A stretch of 64,000 bases of DNA. It comes from Pararobbsia alpina_A. Its GTDB lineage: Bacteria > Pseudomonadota > Gammaproteobacteria > Burkholderiales > Burkholderiaceae. The stretch covers positions 3,968,001-4,032,000 of the forward strand of contig NZ_OZ221287.1 of the NCBI RefSeq assembly GCF_965118125.1, read 5' to 3'. A program made the translations under genes and the position numbers. Each line of letters starts with the position of its first letter. The stretch's first letter is position 1. This document shows positions 53,767-60,448 of the stretch, one piece after another. The notes under the pieces are model-generated. The model was given only the letters and a program-made list of their open reading frames with translations, had not been told where the DNA came from and did not search any database.

Positions 53767-55254
53767 TCAGGCGACTTTATCGACTAGTTTTAGAACAATC
53801 TCGTCATTAGCCCGTCGGCGCCAGTCAGGCTCCGTTTCTCGATTTACCTTGAATGAAATTCCGTACAAGTCTGACGGAATAGCGACAAATTTCTCATCAT
53901 CAAGATAAATTGGAATAACAGCCTGATCCTCCACCCGACGGGCAAATACGTCTCGCTCGAAAGTTGGCCAGATCTTCGCGCGATGGTGCTTATCAAGAAA
54001 GCACACTACGTATTTTGCCGATTTCCCGAAGACGGTCTCAAACTCGTCGCTAAGTTTTTTCCCAAGAATCGCGACCTCGTAGTCTTCGTCAAAATAGACG
54101 CTCACGTCCATTTCTTTCAACTTATCCGCGACGTACTTGGCGAGCTCTCGATTTTCGCCGGCGAAACTAATTGCGAGATCCCAAGTGTGCTGAATCGCTG
54201 CATCGCGAAAGCCGCAGTCGGATCGCACCTTATCCCAATCTAGATGACGAAGATAATAAAAGAGAGCGGGATCTTCAACTGAGAATCTGTTTGTCTGTCG
54301 ATTGTAATAAAGGTATTGCCCCACCTTTGGCTTTTCTTGAATCAGCACAGACAGCCGGTGGTCTTTCACGTTGTTAATGCTACCGGCAATGCTTGGATTC
54401 GCATTAGCCAACTCGACAAGATCTACGCTGGAACTTTCTCCCTGCGTGGCTATAAATCTCAGAATACGATAATAAGGGTCGTTGCTTGGTCGAAAGCGCC
54501 GCCCTCGACAAAACTCTTTAACCGACTCAAGGTATGCATTCGCCAGATTATCGACAATTTTTTTCCGAATACTAACGAAATCGGGAGTTATTCTTACCTT
54601 GTCGTCCTTGGACTCCATGACCCCTGCAGCAAGGCATGCTTGCTTGCAAAGCGTCTGAAGAAGCCAATAATCTCCTCGACTTTCCTCATGAAATCCATCC
54701 TCGTCAGAAAATTCGACGTTCAAAGCAGAGGCACCTTTCGCTATCAAGGCGCGCGAGTCGACCAACCGCCCTGCCTCGATTCGATGAATTCCGCACCGTT
54801 TCGCAACGTCGGCTGCCATTTCGATTAGCTTTGCACCGACCTCATTGATGCCGATAAGAACGAGCTTCGGGTGCTTTTTTTGCTGCTTTGCGTCACTTTC
54901 ATCAGCCGCAAGCTTTGCGATTTGTGCGAGTTTGTCTTGGTAGTGCGCCGGCAAGCGATGAAAATCATCGATCACGAATATTCCATACGAGGGATCATCT
55001 ACCAGTAGGCCAATCATCGCGACGTCCTCGCCGCTGCGTGCAGTCAAATACACAGCATCGCTCGAACGGCCAAGCCTTTCCAATATCTTCTTGATGGTAG
55101 ATGTCTTCCCTGTACCCGACGGACCCTCAATCACCACCGGTTTAGTCGGGTGTCGGACGTCGACATAGATATCATTGAAGTTAGGTGGATCAATAAATGT
55201 TTCTTCCGGAACGCCTTCTGTAACAAAAACGTCCTCCAGGACTCGCGCAGCCAC
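53767..55254 (-). CDS. P-loop ATPase with C-terminal TIR domain (candidate defence protein)
   Basis: This 495-residue protein starts at a GTG with a GGAGG site 4 nt upstream. Residues 1-30 are a short lead. Residues 38-165 form a P-loop NTPase: Walker A 'EGPSGTGKTS' (43-52), Walker B 'GIFVIDDFHRL' (91-101) and a sensor-1-like 'LVLIGINEVG' (131-140). Residues 255-340 look like a winged helix ('YYRILRFIATQGE', 'PALFYYLRHLDW'). Residues 357-470 are a TIR domain: 'HTWDLAISFAGENRELAKYVADK' split, 'VSVYFDED', 'YVVCFLDKHH' and 'IWPTFERDVFA', with Glu433 as the likely NADase glutamate. Such sensor-ATPase/TIR proteins are known to kill infected cells by NAD depletion. It is divergent from a nuclease-like gene 94 bp away, and both differ in composition from the core chromosome. 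Confidence 0.82.
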   Translation of the reverse strand: MAARVLEDVFVTEGVPEETFIDPPNFNDIYVDVRHPTKPVVIEGPSGTGKTSTIKKILERLGRSSDAVYLTARSGEDVAMIGLLVDDPSYGIFVIDDFHRLPAHYQDKLAQIAKLAADESDAKQQKKHPKLVLIGINEVGAKLIEMAADVAKRCGIHRIEAGRLVDSRALIAKGASALNVEFSDEDGFHEESRGDYWLLQTLCKQACLAAGVMESKDDKVRITPDFVSIRKKIVDNLANAYLESVKEFCRGRRFRPSNDPYYRILRFIATQGESSSVDLVELANANPSIAGSINNVKDHRLSVLIQEKPKVGQYLYYNRQTNRFSVEDPALFYYLRHLDWDKVRSDCGFRDAAIQHTWDLAISFAGENRELAKYVADKLKEMDVSVYFDEDYEVAILGKKLSDEFETVFGKSAKYVVCFLDKHHRAKIWPTFERDVFARRVEDQAVIPIYLDDEKFVAIPSDLYGISFKVNRETEPDWRRRANDEIVLKLVDKVA

Positions 55255-55348
55255 ATAGCCTCCGATAATTTGTATAGGTTTCGCTACCGCTATCTCTCGC
55301 TTTGCCGAAGTCTATCATCAGACAAATAAGTTTCGTTGAGAAGATCTT

Positions 55349-56128
55349 ATGACGCACAATGACTCAATCCTTGAAAGCAAGCTATACGAATGGATACAGA
55401 AGACCGGGTTTCCTCTTGAGATGGACGTGGCTTCCGCATTTCGCAAGGTCGAGTTCGATGTCCGTCAAGCAGGAATATTCGTTGATCGCGAGACCAACAA
55501 AGGGCGTGAGCTTGATGTTGTGGCTTCGGACCCCGATAGCTTCGGCATTATTGAGGTCTCATTCGTTATCGAATGCAAGGCTTCGTCGAACCCGTGGGTC
55601 GTCCTTACATCGGAGGACGCCCTCGCACGCTTTAATCGAATATTCGCGTTCGGCGTTCTCTCGAAGGATGCGATGGCAGCGGTGGTCAGTCGACAGCCGG
55701 GAAAATCGCCATGGTTTGCGAAACACGTGAGCCGATCAGACAGGTGTGGATACGGCCTGCGACAAGCGTTCGCGGGGAACAACGACTCCGCTTACTCAGC
55801 CGCAATGTCTGCGATAAAGGGCTGTCACGATCTGGCGCGCAGAGACTTAGGTGACATCCCCCGACTTACTTTTACGTTCCCAGTCATCGTGATCGATGCA
55901 CCGTTGTACGAATGTTCGATGGATAACAACGGAGAGCTGTTGCTATCGGCCGTTGATGAATCTGAATTTCTCTTTTCTGCTCGAATCCCTGACGCGGTAT
56001 CAACGTGCGTCAAGATCGTACAACGTGGACATCTCCCCGCATTTGCCTCTCGCATGAAGACGCTTGCCAGAGATACTCGCATCGAGTTCGCAAAGGAAGA
56101 GCAGGACGCGTTTGGTCGGCTGATCTGA
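55349..56128 (+). CDS. PD-(D/E)XK nuclease-like protein (candidate partner of the TIR ATPase)
   Basis: The 259-residue protein has no close family I can name. Residues 8-45 form helices ('ILESKLYEWIQKTGFPLEMD'). A restriction-endonuclease-like core follows: 'GRELDVVASDPD' (Asp56), then 'FVIECKASSNPWVVL', giving the D...E-x-K arrangement (Asp56, Glu75, Lys77) of PD-(D/E)XK enzymes. The C-terminal 100 residues have alternating beta strands ('LTFTFPVIVIDAPLYECS'). The ATG at 55349 has a weak purine-rich site (GAGAAG). It is head-to-head with the TIR ATPase gene, sharing a 94-bp AT-rich promoter region. Whether it cleaves DNA, senses it, or belongs to an independent module is not known. Confidence 0.72.
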   Translation: MTHNDSILESKLYEWIQKTGFPLEMDVASAFRKVEFDVRQAGIFVDRETNKGRELDVVASDPDSFGIIEVSFVIECKASSNPWVVLTSEDALARFNRIFAFGVLSKDAMAAVVSRQPGKSPWFAKHVSRSDRCGYGLRQAFAGNNDSAYSAAMSAIKGCHDLARRDLGDIPRLTFTFPVIVIDAPLYECSMDNNGELLLSAVDESEFLFSARIPDAVSTCVKIVQRGHLPAFASRMKTLARDTRIEFAKEEQDAFGRLI

Positions 56129-56425
56129 CTGACGACCGACTTCGCCAGAAGGAAGGAACAATAGACATGGCGCAACAATCACCGTCTTCGCGTTAGCTGA
56201 GACGATATTCATAGGGCGATTGAACGCGTTAAAAAATCGCGCATACCCGTAACACTCGGAGACCATCCGCTAGCATCGAGCTCGGCGACAATGGGCGGGT
56301 ACGTGTCGCAAAAACCGAATTTCAAGTGGCGCGTACTCACGCACCGAGGGCGGCTGGAAGCACGCGATCTACGTGACCGCTGTCGTTGAGCGACCTAGCG
56401 CCGAAATTTACCTAAGCGACCTCGC
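56129..56425. other. Intergenic segment with no recognisable gene
   Basis: About 300 bp lies between the convergent nuclease-like and HTH genes. Short open fragments occur, including one reading 'GGWKHAIYVTAVVERP' on the plus strand near 56340-56395. These have no start, no ribosome binding site and no family I can recognise. The segment may hold a decayed gene. No clear terminator hairpin was found for either flanking gene. Confidence 0.4.
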
Positions 56426-56950
56426 TTATCCGAGCCGAGCTCGCAACTCGCTAAAAGTCGAACACGATATCCGGCCGCCCTCTTTCGCCACGTTCACCTG
56501 CAACGCCACCTTGGCCACGTCGAACAACTCCTTGGCTAGCAGATAGGTTCCCTTGGTCTGCAACCAGGCTAAGACGTCCGCCAAATGCCATAACGACGCG
56601 CTGCCCTCATGAACCGGCGTCGGGAAGCTGCCCGGGTTGGCAAGCATTAGCTTGCGCATGTTCTGCCGCGACACGCCAACCAGCTCGGCCACATCGGTTA
56701 GACCAACCAAATCCGGCGACGCCTCGATCAACTTGACCGACGGCAGAGCGCTGCGCACATCAGCCAACGCGCTACGTACAGCAGCATCGGCATCCGGCGC
56801 CTCGCGAACGAACTCCAACGCCAGTCGTCCCGGCTGCCCGATGCCAACCAGCGCATCAGTACACCCTGCTTCGCCCAAGCGCTCGACCAGCGAATCGATG
56901 TCGCGATCATCGTCAGTGAGTTGGTACTTCAGGGTGAACGAGTATTCCAT
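56426..56950 (-). CDS. HTH protein, probable antitoxin of a HicA-like toxin
   Basis: The 174-residue protein has an N-terminal alpha/beta region (MEYSFTLKYQLTDDDRDIDS, residues 1-75) and a MerR/AlpA-like helix-turn-helix ('VGLTDVAELVGVSRQNMRKL', then 'PVHEGSASLWHLADVLAWL', residues about 82-130). A helical tail follows. The start at 56950 is chosen because the upstream in-frame extension lies inside the neighbouring gene. It begins 4 bp after the stop of the 91-residue HicA-like gene, an arrangement typical of toxin-first toxin-antitoxin operons, where the DNA-binding antitoxin autoregulates. The function is inferred from this context. Confidence 0.72.
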   Translation of the reverse strand: MEYSFTLKYQLTDDDRDIDSLVERLGEAGCTDALVGIGQPGRLALEFVREAPDADAAVRSALADVRSALPSVKLIEASPDLVGLTDVAELVGVSRQNMRKLMLANPGSFPTPVHEGSASLWHLADVLAWLQTKGTYLLAKELFDVAKVALQVNVAKEGGRISCSTFSELRARLG

Positions 56951-56954
56951 CGTT

Positions 56955-57230
56955 TTACTCCTTGGCATCGTCGTCGGACTGGCCCTGCCCGCGATGCGCA
57001 GTGCAGTTATCCACGACGCGCCGCAAAACTCGCGCATGGTTGCCGGGGTTCTTCGGTGTACTCCACACACTGATGATGCAGAACTCGCCGCAGCGGCATT
57101 CGTCATCGTTGTACGGACAGTACATCCGCCCCCACGCATGGCTGCCGCCGACTTCAACGCGCCAACTCTGCTCTTCGGCGTACCTCAGCGCTTCCTCAAC
57201 CTCTTTCTTCGGATGAGAGGAACGAGCCAT
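56955..57230 (-). CDS. Small HicA-like protein, probable toxin
   Basis: This 91-residue protein resembles the dsRBD-like fold of HicA mRNA interferases: a first helix 'KKEVEEALRYAEEQSW', then 'RVEVGGSHAWGRMYCP' where Gly-Ser-His31 would be the catalytic His, then strands 'FCIISVWSTPKNPGNHARV' and a last helix. It is longer than HicA and contains four cysteines (38, 45, 47, 51) between strands, suggesting a bound metal. The C-terminal 12 residues are polar. The gene is directly upstream of the HTH gene. Similarity to HicA is by pattern only, so the toxin call is moderate. Confidence 0.62.
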   Translation of the reverse strand: MARSSHPKKEVEEALRYAEEQSWRVEVGGSHAWGRMYCPYNDDECRCGEFCIISVWSTPKNPGNHARVLRRVVDNCTAHRGQGQSDDDAKE

Positions 57231-57379
57231 CAGGGATCTCCAGTATGGGGACAGCCGATTTGGTTGTCAAATGACAACCCGGCCTGTGGCCGCGCAAGGT
57301 CGTTCCACCCAATGCAGACACACACGCGTTTTCACTCATCAGCTTCGGGACAAAGATGTGTCCCACCGCGCATTCAGAC

Positions 57380-57520
57380 TTAGAAGCTTCGATACCGCTC
57401 TAGCGGTAACCCCTCTCGTTCCAGCATCGCCGCATACGCCTCGACCAAGTCGGCGTGCTGCGCTGCCCACTCTTCAGCCAGCGTTGTGGAAACAGTTGGC
57501 GCTTCGGGTTCACTCGGCAT
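57380..57520 (-). CDS. Short CcdA-like antitoxin C-terminus (likely remnant)
   Basis: From the ATG at 57520 the product has 46 residues ending in 'LVEAYAAMLEREGLPLERY' and RSF. This is the conserved toxin-binding tail of CcdA antitoxins (W..EN...I.AYN..VE..GLPL..YR.F). The preceding ribbon-helix-helix DNA-binding half is absent: the first 15 residues (MPSEPEAPTVSTTLA) are unrelated, and the longer open frame to 57784 does not encode it. No CcdB toxin gene follows in the 150 bp downstream. It is either a stand-alone anti-addiction tail or a broken gene. Confidence 0.6.
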   Translation of the reverse strand: MPSEPEAPTVSTTLAEEWAAQHADLVEAYAAMLEREGLPLERYRSF

Positions 57521-58132
57521 GCGTAGCTCTAAGGTGCGAAAAATATGCGCGCGATTTGACTGGAGCCTTCCGAATCGGTGGCCGGCAATTCTGCGCGTGA
57601 GGTGGTCCGCTTGGGATGATTCGCGCGATGGTGCCTTGCGCAGCCTGCACGCGCTTTCACGTTTCGCGCTGAGAGACTGCATCAATCGTCGAGAGGCTTT
57701 TGACTGGTGGCTTCTTCCCGACGCAATACCGGTGGCAATGGCGAAGGCCATTGCGCGTGGCAGGGAATTACGAAGCGCAATCACGGTAGCGCGGCTTCAC
57801 GCGCGCGCTGCTGCAGTGGTCGTCGAATTATTGGAGGCGCAACAGCATCACCGCGAGCCGTGCGGATTTGCCGACTAAGAGCTTCGGCGCGTCGGTCTTC
57901 TGGCGATGAGCCATGGTGGCTTGTGCGTCGTACACGCCTCCGAATTCACGTAGATCTCGACGATACGTGCCTTGTTCATCCAGAAGTCGAGCATCGAAGA
58001 CCCGACGAACCGGCGGTCGCGGCGGAACTTCGGAGAGCGGCACTCTGGAGGCTATGCGCTCACGAAACCCGTCGGCTGCTCGAATACCGCCGACGGATCA
58101 CGAGTTCACATCGGGCCATATCGACGCGCGAG
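57521..58132. other. Mosaic segment between the CcdA-like and SymE genes
   Basis: About 610 bp has no intact gene. The stretch 57830-57999 is a degraded copy of part of mtgA, listed separately. Around 57600-57830 open frames exist on both strands without family matches. From 58000 to 58132 I see nothing identifiable. The segment reads as joined fragments of older genes. Confidence 0.55.
57830..57999 (-). pseudogene. Degraded partial copy of mtgA
   Basis: The minus strand encodes 'LLDEQGTYRRDLREFGGVY', 'DAQATMAHRQKTDAPKLLV' and 'GKSARLAVMLL'. It aligns with the intact MtgA of this window ('WMDKERIFEIYLNSVEWG', 'KGVYGAQAAAAHYYKTDAS' and 'KLSVGQSARLAVMLPRP', nt about 59800-59960). DNA similarity is clear across some 170 bp ('GCATCACCGCGAGCCGTGCG' versus 'GCATCACGGCGAGTCGTGCG'). 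Frame is lost in the helix region and both ends of the gene are missing. Same orientation as the true mtgA, about 2 kb away. It is evidence for a rearrangement at this chromosomal site. Confidence 0.75.
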
Positions 58133-58426
58133 TCAGCGGGAGCGTTTCGCAGAACGGCCACGCATAAGCGCTTCAGTCGCCAGGGGCGGACGCTCAATCT
58201 TCTCGTTGGAGCTTGAAATCGTCGAGGCGGACACGAGGACAAGCATCCCCTGCGTCACGTGTATGACGAAATCTGTCCCGGTATCGAAGCCTGCCGCTCG
58301 AAGCCACTTGGCCTGCAGTTTGATCATCGGGGATTCGCCCGCCCGGAAGGATCCGACGCGACCTCTGCGCATTTGGGCTTTGGGTTGTGGGTTCGTTTCG
58401 AACTCAGTGTAAGCATCGTTCCGCAT
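58133..58426 (-). CDS. SymE-like toxin family protein
   Basis: The 97-residue product has a polar N-terminus and then the SymE_toxin core at residues 34-68: 'MIKLQAKWLRAAGFDTGTDF' and 'VIHVTQGMLVLVSAS'. SymE proteins have an AbrB-like fold and, in E. coli, act as an SOS-induced nucleic-acid-binding toxin controlled by the antisense RNA SymR. No SOS box or antisense RNA could be recognised here. The C-terminal 30 residues are basic. The gene has a truncated sister at 53010-53130. The start ATG at 58426 is the only one upstream of the domain apart from the internal methionines at residues 19 and 34. Confidence 0.72.
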   Translation of the reverse strand: MRNDAYTEFETNPQPKAQMRRGRVGSFRAGESPMIKLQAKWLRAAGFDTGTDFVIHVTQGMLVLVSASTISSSNEKIERPPLATEALMRGRSAKRSR

Positions 58427-58732
58427 ATCGAGTAGGTCCGGTCGTCAAAGCATTAGGACAACGGAATAAATGGCATGCGTCGAGTCGTCGAAGCGAGCAC
58501 TGTGAGTGTTCTCCCGCTCTTTCTACTGGCAGCCAACGAAGCACTTCCGTTGTCCCGGTGTAGCTTGCTGGTGAGGCGAGCCACGCTGCATCGTTCGACG
58601 CCGATCATCGAGCTCCTATGCGAGGAACCCACTTCTGCGCCGAAAAACGATAGTTGAGTATAGGTATATTTGGTGAGACGGATATGCAGGAATCGGTGGA
58701 TTTGAATTCAGACTTTGAGCACGCTAGCGTCC
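58427..58732 (+). promoter_or_regulatory. Region between symE and the XRE gene
   Basis: About 300 bp separates the divergent symE and XRE genes and should hold both promoters. An AT-rich stretch near 58650-58672 (TTGAGTATAGGTATATTTGG) contains a TATA-like -10 for the XRE gene. No protein-coding sequence can be supported, and no operator palindrome stands out. Confidence 0.4.
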
Positions 58733-58969
58733 ATGTTCAAACCCCTTCCCGAAACGAACGAAGCCCGCAAGCTCGTCGCTATCAACCTGCGACGTCTACG
58801 GCAAGCAGCCGGCTACTCCCAAGAGGGCATGGCCAACACGTTCGGCTTCCACCGCACCTACGTGAGCCAGATCGAACGCTGCAGAATCAACATCACGATC
58901 GATGCGATCTGGCGGCTGTCACAGCTGCTGGGTGTTCACCCGGCCGAGTTTTTTAAGCCGTTCGACTGA
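58733..58969 (+). CDS. XRE-family helix-turn-helix regulator
   Basis: The 78-residue protein is a single Cro/C1-type HTH domain: 'INLRRLRQAAGYSQEGMAN', 'TFGFHRTYVSQIERCRINI', 'TIDAIWRLSQLLGVHPAEF'. 'HRTYVSQIER' is the recognition helix. The ATG at 58733 (MFKPLPETNEARKL) is preferred to the in-frame TTG at 58715. Such small regulators commonly control toxin-antitoxin, restriction-modification or mobile-element genes. No partner toxin is immediately downstream, so its target is unclear. Confidence 0.83.
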   Translation: MFKPLPETNEARKLVAINLRRLRQAAGYSQEGMANTFGFHRTYVSQIERCRINITIDAIWRLSQLLGVHPAEFFKPFD

Positions 58970-59169
58970 GCAACCGAACGCTGAATATGTTCGGCTAGGC
59001 TTCGCTCCTCACCGACATGTCTTTCCGAATGGTCGTCTCGTTCGTCCATTTGCGCATATCTTGAAAGCGGATTTGTTCGCCACGGCGCAGCCTGTAGTTT
59101 GCATAGCGCACCAGACGTGGCAATGCCATTTCATTGCCCTAATATTGGGTGGGTCAAAGAGGATCAACC

Positions 59170-59508
59170 GTGGCCTTTGAATTTGTGACGACAGCAGAGT
59201 CGTCTCTCACCGATTGCTTTCAAACTGAAGTGCCCGAAGCCATCCGGCTGGCGCTGAAACTTGGTAAGCGTGACAAGATCCGTTACACAATCGCGCAGAC
59301 GGGTGAAGTCACAATCACACGCGCCAGCGCCGAAAGCGAACTCCAGAGTGATCCCGCCCTCGATCTTTCGACGCGCTCCTTTCAGCGACTTCTTCGACGC
59401 GCGGCTCCTTTTCCACCCGCCCTCCTCGAGCGGACAAAGGAACTGACTGAGGGCGTCGAGGTTGATCTCAATGCGCATCTCCCACCGGACGAATATTTTC
59501 TCAACTAA
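59170..59508 (+). CDS. PrlF-like antitoxin, without its YhaV toxin
   Basis: The 112-residue product starts at a GTG with AGAGGA 6 nt before it. Its first half matches the PrlF/SohA AbrB-like antitoxin: 'SSLTDCFQTEVPEAIRLALK', 'LGKRDKIRYTIAQTGEVTI', 'TRA'. The second half ends in 'ELTEGVEVDLNAHLPPDEYF', also typical. PrlF neutralises the YhaV RNase and autoregulates. Here the next gene is mtgA on the other strand only about 180 bp away, so yhaV is absent. The middle (residues 55-90) is shorter than usual for the family. Confidence 0.75.
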   Translation: MAFEFVTTAESSLTDCFQTEVPEAIRLALKLGKRDKIRYTIAQTGEVTITRASAESELQSDPALDLSTRSFQRLLRRAAPFPPALLERTKELTEGVEVDLNAHLPPDEYFLN

Positions 59509-59619
59509 GCGTCGTTGCGGCCGCCTCGACAACGAGTCAGCGCGATGGATCGCATAGGTTAGTGCCTCCGGCGTTGCGTAAATGGGTGTACGCAGAGAGC
59601 GGACGCGTGTGAACACCTT

Positions 59620-59647
59620 GTCCGAAACTTGTATAACAATTTCGGAC
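59620..59647. promoter_or_regulatory. 28-bp inverted repeat at the right border of the accessory region
   Basis: Perfect arms GTCCGAAA (59620-59627) and TTTCGGAC (59640-59647) flank CTTGTATAACAA, whose core TTGTATAACAA is itself an imperfect palindrome. It lies 110 bp past the prlF stop and 40 bp past the mtgA stop. There is no T-run on either strand, so it is not an ordinary terminator. An operator or a recombination site is possible. Confidence 0.45.
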
Positions 59648-59689
59648 GAACCAAGCCGAGGGGCTGCCGTCGTGGAGTGAGTTCCGGGG

Positions 59690-60448
59690 CTACTTGTCGG
59701 AGGGAAGTTCAGCAGCGCCCATGCGGTGCGCGATGACGGCGGCGCGGCTCGTCAGGTAGGGGCCGTTGCGGTGGTCATCGAAGTATTTCGGTCGGGGCAG
59801 CATCACGGCGAGTCGTGCGGACTGGCCAACCGACAGCTTCGATGCATCGGTCTTGTAGTAGTGAGCTGCTGCGGCTTGTGCGCCGTACACGCCTTTGCCC
59901 CATTCGACGGAGTTCAGGTAGATCTCGAAGATCCGTTCCTTGTCCATCCAGAACTCGAGCATCAAGGTGATGATGAGTTCTTGCCCTTTACGGATATAGG
60001 TCTTTTCGGTCGATAAAAACAGGTTCCGGGCGAGTTGCTGGGTGATCGTCGATCCGCCAGCCGACATATGGCCTTTCTTCTTGTTCTTTTCCCATGCCTG
60101 CAGGATAGCGTCGACTTCGTAGCCCTTGTTGTTCACGAAGTCCGCGTCTTCCGACGCGATGATCGCGCGTTTGAGATTGCGCGAGATGCCGTCGTACGGC
60201 ACCCATTGATGCTGGAACGTGATCGACTCGCCGTCGTGCCAGAACCGCCATTTTGCGGCGCGCATGAACGCCGTATCCGACGGATTCATGAACGTCCAGA
60301 TGCCGATCTGCACGAAATAAAAGGCCTGCGTCGCGATCCACGCGAATGCGAGCAACCCGAACACATACGCGGGCCATCCGAATACGCGACGCCGCGAACC
60401 CGAGCGTCCCGTCGGGCCGGTCGGCACCGAATCGACGACGAGGGTCAT
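59690..60448 (-). CDS. mtgA: Monofunctional biosynthetic peptidoglycan transglycosylase
   Basis: MtgA polymerises glycan strands from lipid II at the inner membrane. The 252-residue protein has one N-terminal transmembrane helix (around residues 26-47, 'PAYVFGLLAFAWIATQAFYF') and a GT51 domain. This domain has 'RAIIASEDADFVNNKGYEVD' (catalytic Glu in ASEDADF), 'GGSTITQQLARNLFLS', 'RKGQELIITLMLEFWMDKER' and 'EIYLNSVEWGKGVYGAQAA', the five classic GT51 motifs. Its stop side borders the accessory region. aroE overlaps its start by 4 nt (ATGA). Confidence 0.96.
   Translation of the reverse strand: MTLVVDSVPTGPTGRSGSRRRVFGWPAYVFGLLAFAWIATQAFYFVQIGIWTFMNPSDTAFMRAAKWRFWHDGESITFQHQWVPYDGISRNLKRAIIASEDADFVNNKGYEVDAILQAWEKNKKKGHMSAGGSTITQQLARNLFLSTEKTYIRKGQELIITLMLEFWMDKERIFEIYLNSVEWGKGVYGAQAAAAHYYKTDASKLSVGQSARLAVMLPRPKYFDDHRNGPYLTSRAAVIAHRMGAAELPSDK

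Noticed and set aside
53633..53908. 91-codon plus-strand frame overlapping the 3' end of the TIR gene
   Set aside because: Ser/Arg-rich, antisense to the TIR domain over half its length, and no family or good ribosome binding site.
53767..55254. Classifying the TIR ATPase as a named system such as Thoeris
   Set aside because: No SIR2-like or sensor partner typical of Thoeris is present, and the protein carries its own ATPase and winged-helix regions.
57486..57878. 130-codon plus-strand frame across the CcdA-like and mtgA-fragment region
   Set aside because: Its end is antisense to the mtgA fragment and its start antisense to the CcdA tail; the rest is unrecognisable.
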